DNA of 64,000 nt from Rudanella lutea DSM 19387 (GCF_000383955.1 NZ_KB913013.1:4359694-4423693); one strand, 5' to 3'; counted from the stretch's first letter, positions 33,769 to 43,437 are shown. The notes: a model not told the origin generated them from the sequence alone. A program made the numbers and translations.

Positions 33769-35556
33769 TTACAGCGCCAGCTCTTTCTCCGATACGATCG
33801 TCAGCACCTCAGGGTCTTTCAGGCGGGCCGCCAAACCGAGGGTTTTGGGCACTTCGTAGTGGAAGAAGAACTTCATCGTGTGGATTTTACCCTCGTAGAA
33901 CGCCAACTCGTCACCCTGTGGGTTTTGGGTAAGCAACGCCTGTTTGGCAACTACGGCCTGCTTAAGCCACTGCCATGCCACGGTGACGATGCCGAGCATT
34001 TCGAGGAACAGGGTAGCGTCGGAGAGGTAGCGCTCCACATCGCTCATGGCGTGCGGCATCAGGGCCATAAATACCTCCTGCGCCTGCTTTAGTTCGCGGT
34101 TGAGCTTGTCGGCATAGGGCTTCAGGTCGTCGTAAGCACTCGCTTCGGCAATACTCTTACCTATTTCAGCAAACAGCAGCTGGGCCGCTTTGCCGCCCTT
34201 CATGGTCATTTTCCGACCGAGCAGATCCTGCGCCTGAATCCCGGTGGTGCCTTCGTAGATCGGCGTAATCCGGATATCACGGTAGAGTTGTTCCACCGGG
34301 AAATCTTCGGTGAACCCGTACCCGCCAAAAGTCTGCACGCTTTGGCTGGTGGCCTGTACACCCATTTCAGAGGGATAGGTTTTGGCCATAGGCGTCAGAA
34401 TTTCGAGCAGTAGGGTGTTGTTTTCTTTTTCTTCGCCTTCGGTCACCTGCGCCAGGTCGAACAGGCGAGCCGTTTCGAGCAGCAACGACAGCGACCCCTC
34501 GGTTACGGCTTTCTGGAACAGCAGCATCCGGCGCACATCGGGGTGGTTGATAATGGGTGTTTGCGGGGCGTCGAGCGCGTGTTTCTGATTCAGTCGGCGG
34601 CTTTGCGGGCGTTCCTTGGCGTATTGCAGGGCTGCATGGTAAGCGGCCGTGGCAATGGCGGCCGCTGTCATACCTACCCCAATGCGGGCCTCGTTCATCA
34701 TCTGGAACATGTACGAAAGCCCCATGTGCGGTTGCCCCACCAGATACCCGATACAATCGTCGTTTTCGCCGTAGGTCAGGTGCATAGCCGGTACACCCCG
34801 CTGCCCCATTTTGTGGTACACGCCCGTAGAGGTCACGTCGTTGGGCGCGCCATCGGTCCGGTACTTGGGTACCACAAACAGCGAAATGCCCTTGGTGCCT
34901 TTGGGGGCTCCGTCGATACGGGCGAGCAGCAGGTGAATGATATTGTCGGTGGCATCGTGGTCACCGGCCGAGATAAACACCTTTTGTCCCCGGATTTTGT
35001 AAGTGCCGTCAGGCTGCGGAGTGGCCGACGTGACCACGTCTGAGAGCGAGCTACCTGCCTGCGGCTCGGTGAGGGCCATAGTGCCCTGCCACTTACCCGA
35101 CAGCATATTTTCGACGTAGGTTTTCTGGAGTTCCTCGGACCCGAACGACGTGATAAGATGAGCCGCACCAGAGGTAAGGCCGGTGTACATCATGCCATTG
35201 TTGGCTGCCATCAGGATAAAGCCCACCGTCGAGTTGATCAGCTCAGGCAGCTGCTGACCGCCGTGGTCGTAGCTAAAACCGGCTCCAATGAGGCCAGCCT
35301 CGCCCATAGCCTTCAGGTATTCCTTGATTTTCGGATGCACCGTTACCTTTCCGTCTTTTAGTTCGGGCTGGTTTTTGTCGGCTTCTTTGAGGTACGGGTA
35401 CATGAGCGTATCGGCGATGTGGGTCACCGAATCGAGCACCATGTTGAAGGTCTCTTTGTCGTGTCCGCTAAAGTATTCGTATTGGGCCAGTTGCTCGGCC
35501 TGAAATACTTCATGGAGCAGAAACTGTAGGTTGCGTTTGCTGAAATAGGTTGCCAT
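33769..35556 (-). CDS. acyl-CoA dehydrogenase
   Basis: 595 residues. N-terminal, middle (MALTEPQAGSSLSDV) and C-terminal flavin domains of the acyl-CoA dehydrogenase superfamily are present, with the catalytic glutamate in the YEGTTGIQAQDLL motif. An extra C-terminal helical domain makes it longer than the 380-residue short-chain enzymes. This fits the FadE/DmdC-like long form used for long-chain acyl-CoA or related substrates. It is monocistronic, with a palindrome in its promoter region. Confidence 0.93.
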   Translation of the reverse strand: MATYFSKRNLQFLLHEVFQAEQLAQYEYFSGHDKETFNMVLDSVTHIADTLMYPYLKEADKNQPELKDGKVTVHPKIKEYLKAMGEAGLIGAGFSYDHGGQQLPELINSTVGFILMAANNGMMYTGLTSGAAHLITSFGSEELQKTYVENMLSGKWQGTMALTEPQAGSSLSDVVTSATPQPDGTYKIRGQKVFISAGDHDATDNIIHLLLARIDGAPKGTKGISLFVVPKYRTDGAPNDVTSTGVYHKMGQRGVPAMHLTYGENDDCIGYLVGQPHMGLSYMFQMMNEARIGVGMTAAAIATAAYHAALQYAKERPQSRRLNQKHALDAPQTPIINHPDVRRMLLFQKAVTEGSLSLLLETARLFDLAQVTEGEEKENNTLLLEILTPMAKTYPSEMGVQATSQSVQTFGGYGFTEDFPVEQLYRDIRITPIYEGTTGIQAQDLLGRKMTMKGGKAAQLLFAEIGKSIAEASAYDDLKPYADKLNRELKQAQEVFMALMPHAMSDVERYLSDATLFLEMLGIVTVAWQWLKQAVVAKQALLTQNPQGDELAFYEGKIHTMKFFFHYEVPKTLGLAARLKDPEVLTIVSEKELAL

Positions 35557-35581
35557 CGGACGGGCTGATTTTTGGTTAATC

Positions 35582-35595
35582 GTATGCGTGCATAC
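35582..35595. promoter_or_regulatory. palindrome GTATGC-GT-GCATAC before the acyl-CoA dehydrogenase gene
   Basis: A perfect 6-2-6 inverted repeat lies 26 bp upstream of the start codon, just downstream of a -7-like TTATTTTTA on the minus strand. It is well placed for a repressor, possibly a TetR- or FadR-type regulator encoded elsewhere. Confidence 0.4.
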
Positions 35596-35791
35596 TAATT
35601 ATTGGATAAAAATAAGGTGAAGTTGTTCAATCCTGCAAGTAAGCGGCTGCATATTTGGCGGCTAAGGAGCTCCTTTAAACCTTTTGTGCGTCCATCTGTC
35701 CATAAAGGGCGCAATTAGCGGGATTCTAAACAACAATTTGAGTAGACAGCCGTTTACGTTGCGTTGTTAATACAAACCACTTTTTACAAAC

Positions 35792-36325
35792 ATGAAAAAA
35801 TTTAGCGCATTCATTCTGCTGCTGTTAACCACCCTGACGGTGGCCATGGCCCAGGGTCAGAAAGCCCCCGCCAGCCCCCGTATCACGGCTGAGAGCCCGA
35901 ACAAAAACATTAAAGTTGTGTACGGTCAGCCTTCAAAGCGCGGCCGGGTCATCTTCGGACCTGAGGGTTCAGCCAGTCTGGAGAAGTACGGTAAGCCCTG
36001 GCGTACCGGTGCCAACGAAGCTACCGAGGTGACGTTTAAAAACGACGTTATGTTTGGCGGTAAGCACGTTAAGGCAGGCACCTACACGCTGGTTACCTTC
36101 CCCGGTGAAAAAGAGTGGGGAGTTGTGCTCAACTCAACGCTCGGACAGTGGGGGGCGTATGAGTACGAGAAAAACAAAGCTAACAATGTGGTTGATGTGA
36201 AGGCCAAAGTATCGAGCAACAAAACGCCTATCGAGAAGCTGACCATCACGCCTGCCAACAACAGCATTGCGATTGCCTGGGATAACATGACGGTATCAAT
36301 TCCGGTGATGGACCACGGTAAGTAA
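35792..36325 (+). CDS. DUF2911 secreted protein
   Basis: 177 residues with a signal peptide (FSAFILLLLTTLTVAMAQ). The mature part shows the DUF2911 pattern: SPRITAESPNKNIKVVYGQP, KYGKPWRTGANEATEV, GTYTLVTFPGEKEWGVVLN. This family is common in Bacteroidota and its function is unknown. Confidence 0.93.
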   Translation: MKKFSAFILLLLTTLTVAMAQGQKAPASPRITAESPNKNIKVVYGQPSKRGRVIFGPEGSASLEKYGKPWRTGANEATEVTFKNDVMFGGKHVKAGTYTLVTFPGEKEWGVVLNSTLGQWGAYEYEKNKANNVVDVKAKVSSNKTPIEKLTITPANNSIAIAWDNMTVSIPVMDHGK

Positions 36326-36361
36326 GCACACTGGTTTGATTTAGTGCGTCGGGTCGGGGCC

Positions 36362-36388
36362 AAAACGGTTCCGGCCCGTTTTGTTTTA
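36362..36388 (+). terminator. terminator of the DUF2911 gene
   Basis: CAAAACG (36362-36368) pairs with CGTTTTG (36378-36384), followed by TTTT. A GC-rich alternative pairing of GGGCC with GGCCC is also possible. Confidence 0.6.
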
Positions 36389-36405
36389 GGGCTATCCGAC
36401 TACGC

Positions 36406-38100
36406 TCAGGGTCGGCTACGGACCTCGGCCAATACTTTGGGTTTCAGGGTTTGCGCGCGGGTCTGATGGTTCAGAAATTCGCCGGTGAGCTTGGTGACGT
36501 GGAAAAAGTTGAACGTGTCGATAGGGGCCACCCGCCAGCCATCTTGCCGGAGGGTATCCAGGTGGGTAGGACTCGTCAGAATCCAAACGGGCTCTTTGTC
36601 GGCTACGGCTTTCAGGTCAGCCTTGGTACGCCAATAGTAAGCCCGCTGCTTCAGGTAAAACTCAAACGAATACTGGTCTTCGACGTACATACCCGCCAGC
36701 CGCATACCGCCGGGTTGCTCGGGGGTGTTGTGTTCGTTGATGTAAAAAGCCGCTTCGCCACCAGCCTGGTAGGGCATCAGTTGGGGGTACAGAAACAGGT
36801 TGTAAAAACCCAACGCCAGCACCGAGCTACCTACGGCCCAGCCCACCAGGGCCGTAAGCCAGCGCCCCCGCGCCAGTACGGCCGTGACCACGGTGACCAA
36901 CACGGCCCAGATAATGGCCCCCGCCATAGGTTGTGGCCGAAAATACCAGATAAGCCCGCCTACAATAACCAACAGTAATTGGTACTGTATTTGGATGGTT
37001 CGGAGCCAGCGCCGATGGGTTACGTTGTTGCGCAGGGTAGTCAGAAAATGGGCGGTGAGTACGGCGTAAAAAGGAAAAACAATGTTGAGGTAGTGCGGTA
37101 ATTGAAACCCCGACAGCGAAAACAGAAGAAAGGTCATCAGCCCTGACCCCAGCGAAACGTATTCGGGCAGGTACGGTATGCGCCCAATCAGCCGCAGAAC
37201 GGCGCGCCCTACGGCGGCATACAACAGTAAGGCCCAGGGGGCAAATGCCCACAGGGTGGTGTGCAGGAAAAATGTCTTCTCGCCCGACCCTTTGATGGGG
37301 CCGGTGTTGAAAAACCGCCCGAACTGACTATCCCAGAAGAAAAACCGGATGCCGGAGTTGCCCGTTTTACCGAACACTACTTTCTCGGGGTGCAGGTCAA
37401 ACTGAAGGTAAAGCGTGTACAGTTCGGGCAGGCAAAACAGCAGTGAGAGCACAATTGCCAGGTACCAGCGTAGTTGTAAAAACTCCCGCCATTGGCCGGT
37501 GAGTACAATATGAATAAACAGCCCGGCCCCAATCGGAACAACCACAAAGGGCCCTTTGGTCATCAGGGCCATACCCGTCCAGAGAGCACCCAGCACCAGA
37601 TCCAGCGGGCGGTCGGAGCGGTAAAGCCGGAAAAAATGAAACACCGCCCCGATCACCTGAGCGGTCAGGTACGGCTCGGCCCGTACATCATTGTTAGAAA
37701 TAACGAGGTGTAAAGCCGTGAGCATCACCAGGGTCGAAATCTGGGCTACCAGCCGACTATACGCCAACAGGGCAAACTGATAGGTGTACCATACGCTCCC
37801 CAGAAAAAACAGAAACGCCGGAAACTTATAGGCAAACGAGTTGATGCCGAAAATTTTGTAGCTGATGGCCGCCACCCAGAACGGGAAGTGCGGTTTGTCG
37901 AGCCAATCCCGATCTTCCACGATCAGGTTCACAAAATCACCTGATTCTGCAACGGTTTTGGCAATGGTTGCGTACAGTGCACCATCGGGCTCCATAATCA
38001 AGCTGAACAGTCCCAGTGCGTTAAGGACAATCCCAACGGTTACTAAAATGTTGAAAAAAAAATCGGGCAAAGCAGGAGCGGAGCTACGGGCGTAATTCAT
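36406..38100 (-). CDS. GT39-like membrane glycosyltransferase (ArnT/PMT family)
   Basis: 564 residues from ATG at 38100. About 12 membrane segments, with the first periplasmic loop DRDWLDKPHFPFWVAAISYK typical of the ArnT/PMT superfamily: acidic residues followed by the K-P-P/H-F stretch. These enzymes transfer sugars from polyprenyl phosphate to lipid A or proteins. No other glycan genes are near, so the acceptor is unknown. Confidence 0.88.
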   Translation of the reverse strand: MNYARSSAPALPDFFFNILVTVGIVLNALGLFSLIMEPDGALYATIAKTVAESGDFVNLIVEDRDWLDKPHFPFWVAAISYKIFGINSFAYKFPAFLFFLGSVWYTYQFALLAYSRLVAQISTLVMLTALHLVISNNDVRAEPYLTAQVIGAVFHFFRLYRSDRPLDLVLGALWTGMALMTKGPFVVVPIGAGLFIHIVLTGQWREFLQLRWYLAIVLSLLFCLPELYTLYLQFDLHPEKVVFGKTGNSGIRFFFWDSQFGRFFNTGPIKGSGEKTFFLHTTLWAFAPWALLLYAAVGRAVLRLIGRIPYLPEYVSLGSGLMTFLLFSLSGFQLPHYLNIVFPFYAVLTAHFLTTLRNNVTHRRWLRTIQIQYQLLLVIVGGLIWYFRPQPMAGAIIWAVLVTVVTAVLARGRWLTALVGWAVGSSVLALGFYNLFLYPQLMPYQAGGEAAFYINEHNTPEQPGGMRLAGMYVEDQYSFEFYLKQRAYYWRTKADLKAVADKEPVWILTSPTHLDTLRQDGWRVAPIDTFNFFHVTKLTGEFLNHQTRAQTLKPKVLAEVRSRP

Positions 38101-38197
38101 GGCGCAAAACAACAAAAAACCGGGGGGAGTGCAAGTGTGGAAGACCAATACAGTAGTTACTCCAGTGCTGTATTATCTCTACGAATGGCACTCGTCA

Positions 38198-38228
38198 TTG
38201 TACTGACTCCCAAGTTTGTGTAAACTTG
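38198..38228 (+). promoter_or_regulatory. promoter of the sugar dehydrogenase gene
   Basis: TTG at 38198-38200, a 20-nt spacer, then TAAACTTG at 38221-38228, one base off TAnnTTTG. Transcription would start about 35 nt before the ATG. Confidence 0.45.
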
Positions 38229-38268
38229 TGGTTGATTTTTGTAGCCCCTCCGTAACGACACATTAACT

Positions 38269-41001
38269 ATGCTCCATTTTACCCGTATCTGTGTACCGAT
38301 TTCTCGGGTGCTACACGCTTCGTATGGCCTACTTCTCTGGCTCTTTTTGCTGACTGGCACCGTTCTCAACGCACAGAGTTTACCCGCGGGATTTAATCTG
38401 GTTCAACTTAGCGACGGACTCAGTACCCCCACTGCCATGGCGTTTGCCCCCGATGGGCGCATTTTCATCACAGAGCAAGGCGGTACCGTTCGTATTTTTA
38501 AGGATGGAGCCTTGTTGCCAACGCCGTTTCTGGAGCTTACCGTCGACAGCAACGGCGAGCGGGGCCTCGATGGTATCACCCTCGACCCCGACTTTGCCAG
38601 CAACGGCTACGTGTACCTCTACTACACCGTGCCGGGCAGCCCGGCCCATAACCGGGTTAGCCGGTTTACGGCCAACGGCGATGTGGTAGTTGCCGGTAGC
38701 GAGACTATCCTACTGGATCTGGAACCACCGCTTTACGGTGAATTTCATAATGGTGGGTCGATGCGGTTTGGCGTTGACGGAAAATTGTACATCGGCATTG
38801 GCGACCATGCCTCGCCCCTTAACGCCCAGGATCCCGATAGCCACTGGGGTAAGCTGCTACGGATCAACCCGGACGGGACCATACCATCCGATAATCCTAA
38901 TCAAACCGGATCGGAGGCCCGGCAGCGAATTTGGGCTATGGGCTTACGCAACCCGTTTACCCTCGCGGTGCAGCCGGTTACAGGTCGTATTTTTGTCAAT
39001 GATGTGGGTTTTTTGAATTGGGAAGAGATCAACGATGCTACCCAACCGGGCCATAACTTCGGTTGGCCACAGGCCGAGGGTGTGGACTATAACCCGGCCT
39101 TCACCAATCCGTTTTATACATACGGGCATGGCGATGGCGATAGTGTGGGCTGCGCTATTACAGGAGGCACGTTTTTCAATCCGGTGCAGACCAGTTATCC
39201 AGCCGAGTGGACAGGGCGCTATTTCTTCCATGACTACTGTAACCAGTGGATCAACTACCTCGACCTGTCCGGGCCAACACCCGTACGGGGTTCGTTTGCA
39301 ACGGGCATACCCTCATCGCCCCTCGGTATCAGCACCGGCCCCGACGGAAACCTGTATTTCATCACCCGGGATAGCGGCCATCTGTACCGGATTATTTACA
39401 GCGACCAACTGGCCCCGGCTATTACGGCTCAGCCGGTGAGTGTATCGGCCTTCGATGGGCAACCGGCCTCGTTTGGGGTTTCGGTATCGGGGGCCACACC
39501 CATTACCTACCAGTGGCAGCTGAATGAAGAAGATATTCCTACTGCTACCGGCTCCTCGTACACGATACCGAGTGTATCGTCGGCTGTGGCGGGAAATTAC
39601 CGCGTGATTGTTAGCAACGGCTACGGTAGCGTCACCAGCAATACGGTGAGCCTCGTTAGCTTGGGCTATAATGCCGCGCCGGTGCCCGACATCCTTACGC
39701 CCGCCAACCATACCAAATATACGGCGGGCACAACCATCAGTTTCTCGGGTACCGCCGTCGATGCTGAAGACGGGGTGTTGCCTCCCAGCGCGTTTACCTG
39801 GCGGGTGTACCTCTACCACGACACGCACTATCACGATGGACCTCCCATTGCCACAGGGGCTGCGAGCGGCACATTTACGATTCCGAATCAGGGCGAAACG
39901 GCTGTTAATGTCTGGTACCGGCTTATTCTGACTGTGACCGACTCGAAAGGCCTATCAGCTCGCGACACTGTTGATATTGACCCGACTATTGTGAAGCTGA
40001 CGGTTGCTACCAACCCGCCTGGTATGCAGATTAACCTCGACGGCCACCCGCATACGGCCCCGTATAGTCAGTCGTTTGTGGTGGGTATGCGAATCAATCT
40101 GGCAACCACGGGTGTACAGATGCTGGCCGACAGTGCCTACGAGTTTACCGAATGGTCGCCCGCTGTACCGGCCGATGGATATGTTGTGATCCCTCCGAAG
40201 GATACAACCTACGTAGCTTCGTTTACGGTATTGCCCGACGGCCCGCGTGTGTTTACGCTCGTGCAGCCGTTGTACAACTGCCAAACGGGCGCGCTCACGT
40301 TCCGAACAACGGGTGGCGATGGCTCGCCCATTGAATACATGGCGACAGGGATTACTGGCTGGACGTCGGAACCTACGCATATCATCGACGCCGAGCTGCG
40401 AAGCGACCCTGGCCTGATTACCCTGATGGCTCGTCAGAACGGAGTGGAAGTTTCGCGGCCGTTCGATCTGACAGCTGTGTGTGCTAATCTTCCGCCGGTG
40501 GTTTATGCGGTGCCCGCCCCCCTGTCGGCAACGGTTGGGATGTCGTTCTCGTACACTGTGCCCGATAGCACCTTCGCCGATCCCGAAAATGGGTTATTGG
40601 CCTGGTCGGCTACTGGACTACCCGCTGGGCTGGTATTCAATAAAACCACGCGGGTCCTGTCGGGCACGCTTACGCAAGCGGGTAGCCAGACAATCGTAAT
40701 TTCCGTTGTAGATCCGTATGGCGCATCGGCCAGTACAACGCTGACACTCGTTGTGAGCGAACCGGCCAACCACTGTATGGAAGGTATGGAAGGCCCCGAA
40801 ATCAGTAGCGTCAAAGATGGCGACTGGAATAGTCCGGCAACCTGGTCATGCAGCTGTGTACCAGCGGCCTGTAACCCCGTCCGGATTGGCCACCGGGTCA
40901 CGGTAACCGTGCAGCAGATGGCCAACGCCAAAAAGCTCATTTACGCCATCGGTGGACACTTGATTTTGAACGAAGCCGCCATGCTTCATTTGGGGCATTA
41001 G
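38269..41001 (+). CDS. PQQ-type glucose/sorbosone dehydrogenase with Ig-like domains
   Basis: 910 residues. A signal peptide is followed by a six-bladed propeller of the GDH/sorbosone type (LPAGFNLVQLSDGLSTPTAM, GERGLDGITLDPDFASNGYV, FGVDGKLYIGIGDHA). From about residue 385 there is an Ig-like domain (GQPASFGVSVSGATPITYQW), then further beta domains and a putative-Ig (He_PIG-like) domain near residue 770. The last 60 residues resemble the start of a G8-like repeat (DGDWNSPATWSCSC). It is probably secreted or surface-bound and oxidises a sugar with PQQ. No obvious T9SS sorting domain is seen at the end. Confidence 0.88.
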   Translation: MLHFTRICVPISRVLHASYGLLLWLFLLTGTVLNAQSLPAGFNLVQLSDGLSTPTAMAFAPDGRIFITEQGGTVRIFKDGALLPTPFLELTVDSNGERGLDGITLDPDFASNGYVYLYYTVPGSPAHNRVSRFTANGDVVVAGSETILLDLEPPLYGEFHNGGSMRFGVDGKLYIGIGDHASPLNAQDPDSHWGKLLRINPDGTIPSDNPNQTGSEARQRIWAMGLRNPFTLAVQPVTGRIFVNDVGFLNWEEINDATQPGHNFGWPQAEGVDYNPAFTNPFYTYGHGDGDSVGCAITGGTFFNPVQTSYPAEWTGRYFFHDYCNQWINYLDLSGPTPVRGSFATGIPSSPLGISTGPDGNLYFITRDSGHLYRIIYSDQLAPAITAQPVSVSAFDGQPASFGVSVSGATPITYQWQLNEEDIPTATGSSYTIPSVSSAVAGNYRVIVSNGYGSVTSNTVSLVSLGYNAAPVPDILTPANHTKYTAGTTISFSGTAVDAEDGVLPPSAFTWRVYLYHDTHYHDGPPIATGAASGTFTIPNQGETAVNVWYRLILTVTDSKGLSARDTVDIDPTIVKLTVATNPPGMQINLDGHPHTAPYSQSFVVGMRINLATTGVQMLADSAYEFTEWSPAVPADGYVVIPPKDTTYVASFTVLPDGPRVFTLVQPLYNCQTGALTFRTTGGDGSPIEYMATGITGWTSEPTHIIDAELRSDPGLITLMARQNGVEVSRPFDLTAVCANLPPVVYAVPAPLSATVGMSFSYTVPDSTFADPENGLLAWSATGLPAGLVFNKTTRVLSGTLTQAGSQTIVISVVDPYGASASTTLTLVVSEPANHCMEGMEGPEISSVKDGDWNSPATWSCSCVPAACNPVRIGHRVTVTVQQMANAKKLIYAIGGHLILNEAAMLHLGH

Positions 41002-41005
41002 GGGG

Positions 41006-41138
41006 AATTGGATGGATAATGGGTAATGTAAAATGGATAATGCATAATGTAAAATGCACAGTGAATAATGCGTTCCCGGGTTGATTTCAGCTGATACATT
41101 ATTCATTTTACACTGTACATTATCCATTAATTGTACAG
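41006..41138. repeat. intergenic imperfect palindrome, AATG-ATAATG family (copy C)
   Basis: The longest copy. The left half (about 41006-41065) consists of repeated words such as GATAATGGGTAATGTAAAAT; the right half (about 41092-41138) is its imperfect complement (ATTATTCATTTTACACTGTA). It lies directly after the stop of the sugar dehydrogenase. Confidence 0.8.
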
Positions 41139-41162
41139 GCAACGAGAGCAACCATTCTAAAC

Positions 41163-41197
41163 AAAAAAGCCCGTTTCCAGAGAGGAAACGGGCTTTT
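41163..41197 (-). terminator. terminator of prs-rplY
   Basis: AAAAGCCCGTTTCC (41165-41178) and GGAAACGGGCTTTT (41184-41197) form a perfect 14-bp stem with loop AGAGA. A T-run follows on the minus strand, after the rplY stop. Confidence 0.9.
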
Positions 41198-41235
41198 CGT
41201 ATCTATTAGCCTTACAATTAGTCTTGCGACAAAAA

Positions 41236-41805
41236 TTACTTGCCTGCCATCTGGCCCCGCAGTGCACGTGGGATTTCGATAGAAGCAACTGGGTTTGATG
41301 CACTTTCCAGAATAACGAAATTACCAGCCTGAATCTGGCCAACCCGTACTGATTTACCCAGATCGAGGTCGCTTACGTTTACATCAATATAATCAGGGAT
41401 ATCCTGTGCCAGACCCCGTACACGCAGTTTGCGAACGCGGGTTACCAGCTTACCACCTTTTTGTACGCCTGGTGCATTACCAACCAACCGAACGGGTACC
41501 GATACCTTGATGGGCTTGTTCTCTACAATTTGCAGGAAGTCAGCGTGCAGCAGGTTGTCGGCTACCGGGTGGAATTGCGTTTCCTGCAACACCGCCTGAT
41601 ACTCATCGCCTTCGATGTTCAGCGTCACTTCGTACACGTCGGGCGTGAACAGCAGCGGGCGGAACAGAATAGCGGGTGCGTAGAAATGAATTTGCTCTGA
41701 GCCTCCGTACAATACGCACGGAATGTTGCCTTCGTTACGAATGGCCTGAGCCTGAGTGGGGCCGAGATTCGCTCGTTTGTACCCTACAATCTCGATTTTC
41801 TTCAT
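41236..41805 (-). CDS. rplY: 50S ribosomal protein L25/general stress protein Ctc
   Basis: 189 residues from ATG at 41805 (MKKIEIVGYKR). The N-terminal L25 domain binds 5S rRNA. The C-terminal TL5/Ctc beta domain is present (VSVPVRLVGNAPGVQKGGKL, LPDYIDVNVSDLDLG-type ending DIPDYIDVNVSDLDLG). Length and order match the long CTC form. It is downstream of prs in the same direction, a common pairing. Confidence 0.95.
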   Translation of the reverse strand: MKKIEIVGYKRANLGPTQAQAIRNEGNIPCVLYGGSEQIHFYAPAILFRPLLFTPDVYEVTLNIEGDEYQAVLQETQFHPVADNLLHADFLQIVENKPIKVSVPVRLVGNAPGVQKGGKLVTRVRKLRVRGLAQDIPDYIDVNVSDLDLGKSVRVGQIQAGNFVILESASNPVASIEIPRALRGQMAGK

Positions 41806-41822
41806 GATGCAAAAAATAAAAA

Positions 41823-41898
41823 AGTGAAAGATCGAACGAGCAAAAGAGCGAATCAGTGACGGAGCCAACTCGCTCTCTCACTGTTTCGATCTTTCACT
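41823..41898. repeat. intergenic palindrome between prs and rplY
   Basis: AGTGAAAGATCGAA at 41823-41836 is the perfect complement of TTCGATCTTTCACT at 41885-41898, with related inner words (GAGCGA, CTCGCTC). It lies inside the prs-rplY transcript and could attenuate or process it. Confidence 0.7.
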
Positions 41899-41905
41899 CG
41901 TTCGC

Positions 41906-42847
41906 TCAGTGTTTTATAAAAAGCGAACTAATAGATTCGTGATCACGGATGCGGCCGATGGCTTTGGCAAAAAGCTCGGATACCGACAGCACCTTAATTT
42001 TTTCGTTCATCTCCCGCATCGGGATCGTGTCCGAAACAACCAACTCTTCCAGCACCGAGTTCCGAATGTTCTCGTGCGCTTTGCCCGACATAACCGGGTG
42101 CGTACAGATGGCCCGCACCGACTTGGCCCCCTTGTCCAGAATAATCTGGGCGGCTTTCGCCAGTGTGCCCCCCGTATCAATCAGGTCGTCGATGAGTACC
42201 ACGTTGGCCCCTTCAACATCGCCAATCACCTGCATCGAAGCAATTTCGTTGGCCCGCTTGCGGTGCTTGTCGCAGAGCACAATGTCGGCGTTGAAATGCT
42301 TGGCAAACGTACGGGCCCGGTTAGCACCACCTACGTCGGGTGAGGCAATGACCAGATTGTCCAGATTCAGGCTTTTGATGTACGGAACAAAAACCGATGT
42401 TCCCTCCAGATGATCGACCGGAAAGTCGAAAAAGCCCTGGATCTGCCCCGCGTGCAGGTCAATCGTCATCAGGCGGTCGGCACCGGCTGCAGCGAGCATG
42501 TTGGCCACCAACTTAGCCGCAATGGCCACCCGGGGTTTGTCTTTCCGATCCTGCCGGGCGTACCCGAAGTACGGAATCACCACGGTTACGTAGTGGGCTG
42601 AGGCCCGCCGGGCGGCATCCACCATCAGCAGGAGTTCCATCAGATTGTCGGCGGGCGGGAGTGTGGATTGTACCAAAAACACGTCGCAACCGCGAACTGA
42701 TTCTTCAAAGCTGGGCGACATTTCGCCGTCGCTGAATCGGCGGCAAGTATAGCCGCCTAACTCTTTACCGTAGTAGTGCGCAATCTTCTCAGCGAGGTAG
42801 GTTGACTGACTCCCCGAAAAGATTTTCACCGGATTGAACGAAGCCAT
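41906..42847 (-). CDS. prs: ribose-phosphate pyrophosphokinase
   Basis: 313 residues from ATG at 42847 (MASFNPVKIFSGSQ). The enzyme makes PRPP from ribose 5-phosphate and ATP. It has DLHAGQIQGFFDFPVDHL, the DVGGANRARTFA loop and the PRPP-binding VVLIDDLIDTGGTL motif. Length is normal. rplY follows downstream. Confidence 0.97.
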   Translation of the reverse strand: MASFNPVKIFSGSQSTYLAEKIAHYYGKELGGYTCRRFSDGEMSPSFEESVRGCDVFLVQSTLPPADNLMELLLMVDAARRASAHYVTVVIPYFGYARQDRKDKPRVAIAAKLVANMLAAAGADRLMTIDLHAGQIQGFFDFPVDHLEGTSVFVPYIKSLNLDNLVIASPDVGGANRARTFAKHFNADIVLCDKHRKRANEIASMQVIGDVEGANVVLIDDLIDTGGTLAKAAQIILDKGAKSVRAICTHPVMSGKAHENIRNSVLEELVVSDTIPMREMNEKIKVLSVSELFAKAIGRIRDHESISSLFIKH

Positions 42848-42868
42848 CGTGTGCCGGAAAAATTTCCG

Positions 42869-42876
42869 CAAAGGTA
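42869..42876 (-). promoter_or_regulatory. -7 box of prs
   Basis: Minus-strand TACCTTTG matches TAnnTTTG exactly and would start transcription about 15 nt before the ATG. No TTG is found at the expected spacing. Confidence 0.45.
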
Positions 42877-42978
42877 CGGAAAAGATGGGCCAATTCCTTC
42901 GAATGCTTTAATCCCAACCGACACTTTAACCCGAACAGGCAAAAAACAACGTATTGTGCAAGTTTTCCGAGGCAGAGT

Positions 42979-43437
42979 TTAATCCGAGATGTGCTCGCTA
43001 GCGAGTTTATGGGCGAATCGGCAGTTGGCAAAGATGGTTTCCAGGGAGTGCCGGAGTTGATCAATGTCGGCTTGCGCAAGCCCATCGAGGGCAATGGACC
43101 GGTTGCGGCTGATGATAGGGGCCACCGCTTCGAGCAGTTGTTTGCCTTCCTTGGTAAGCTTTCGCACAATTCGACGACGGTCGGTTTGGCTCGCTGTTTG
43201 GTGCAGCAGATTCTTTTTAACCAGCAACTCGATAATACGGGCTACCGATGCCTGATCTTTAAAGACCCGATCGGCTATTTCGGCCTGCCCCGATTCGGGC
43301 GACTCTCCAATCACGGTTAGTACCAGCCACTGATCAATGGTAATGTCAAAACCAGCCCGATCAATATTGGCTTGTGCAAATTGTCGGTATTGCTTGATCG
43401 TTTTGTCAAGCGTATAAAAAATAATGTCGTTCAGCAT
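42979..43437 (-). CDS. MarR-family transcriptional regulator
   Basis: 152 residues from ATG at 43437 (MLNDIIFYTLDK); an in-frame ATG at 43452 is possible. The winged helix has the usual MarR order: ITIDQWLVLTVIGESPESGQ, IADRVFKDQASVARIIELLV, KKNLLHQTASQTDRRRIVRK. The DxRR wing motif is intact. It is divergent from the TonB-type receptor gene with about 155 bp between, where a perfect palindrome lies. It probably controls that receptor or itself. Confidence 0.92.
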   Translation of the reverse strand: MLNDIIFYTLDKTIKQYRQFAQANIDRAGFDITIDQWLVLTVIGESPESGQAEIADRVFKDQASVARIIELLVKKNLLHQTASQTDRRRIVRKLTKEGKQLLEAVAPIISRNRSIALDGLAQADIDQLRHSLETIFANCRFAHKLASEHISD

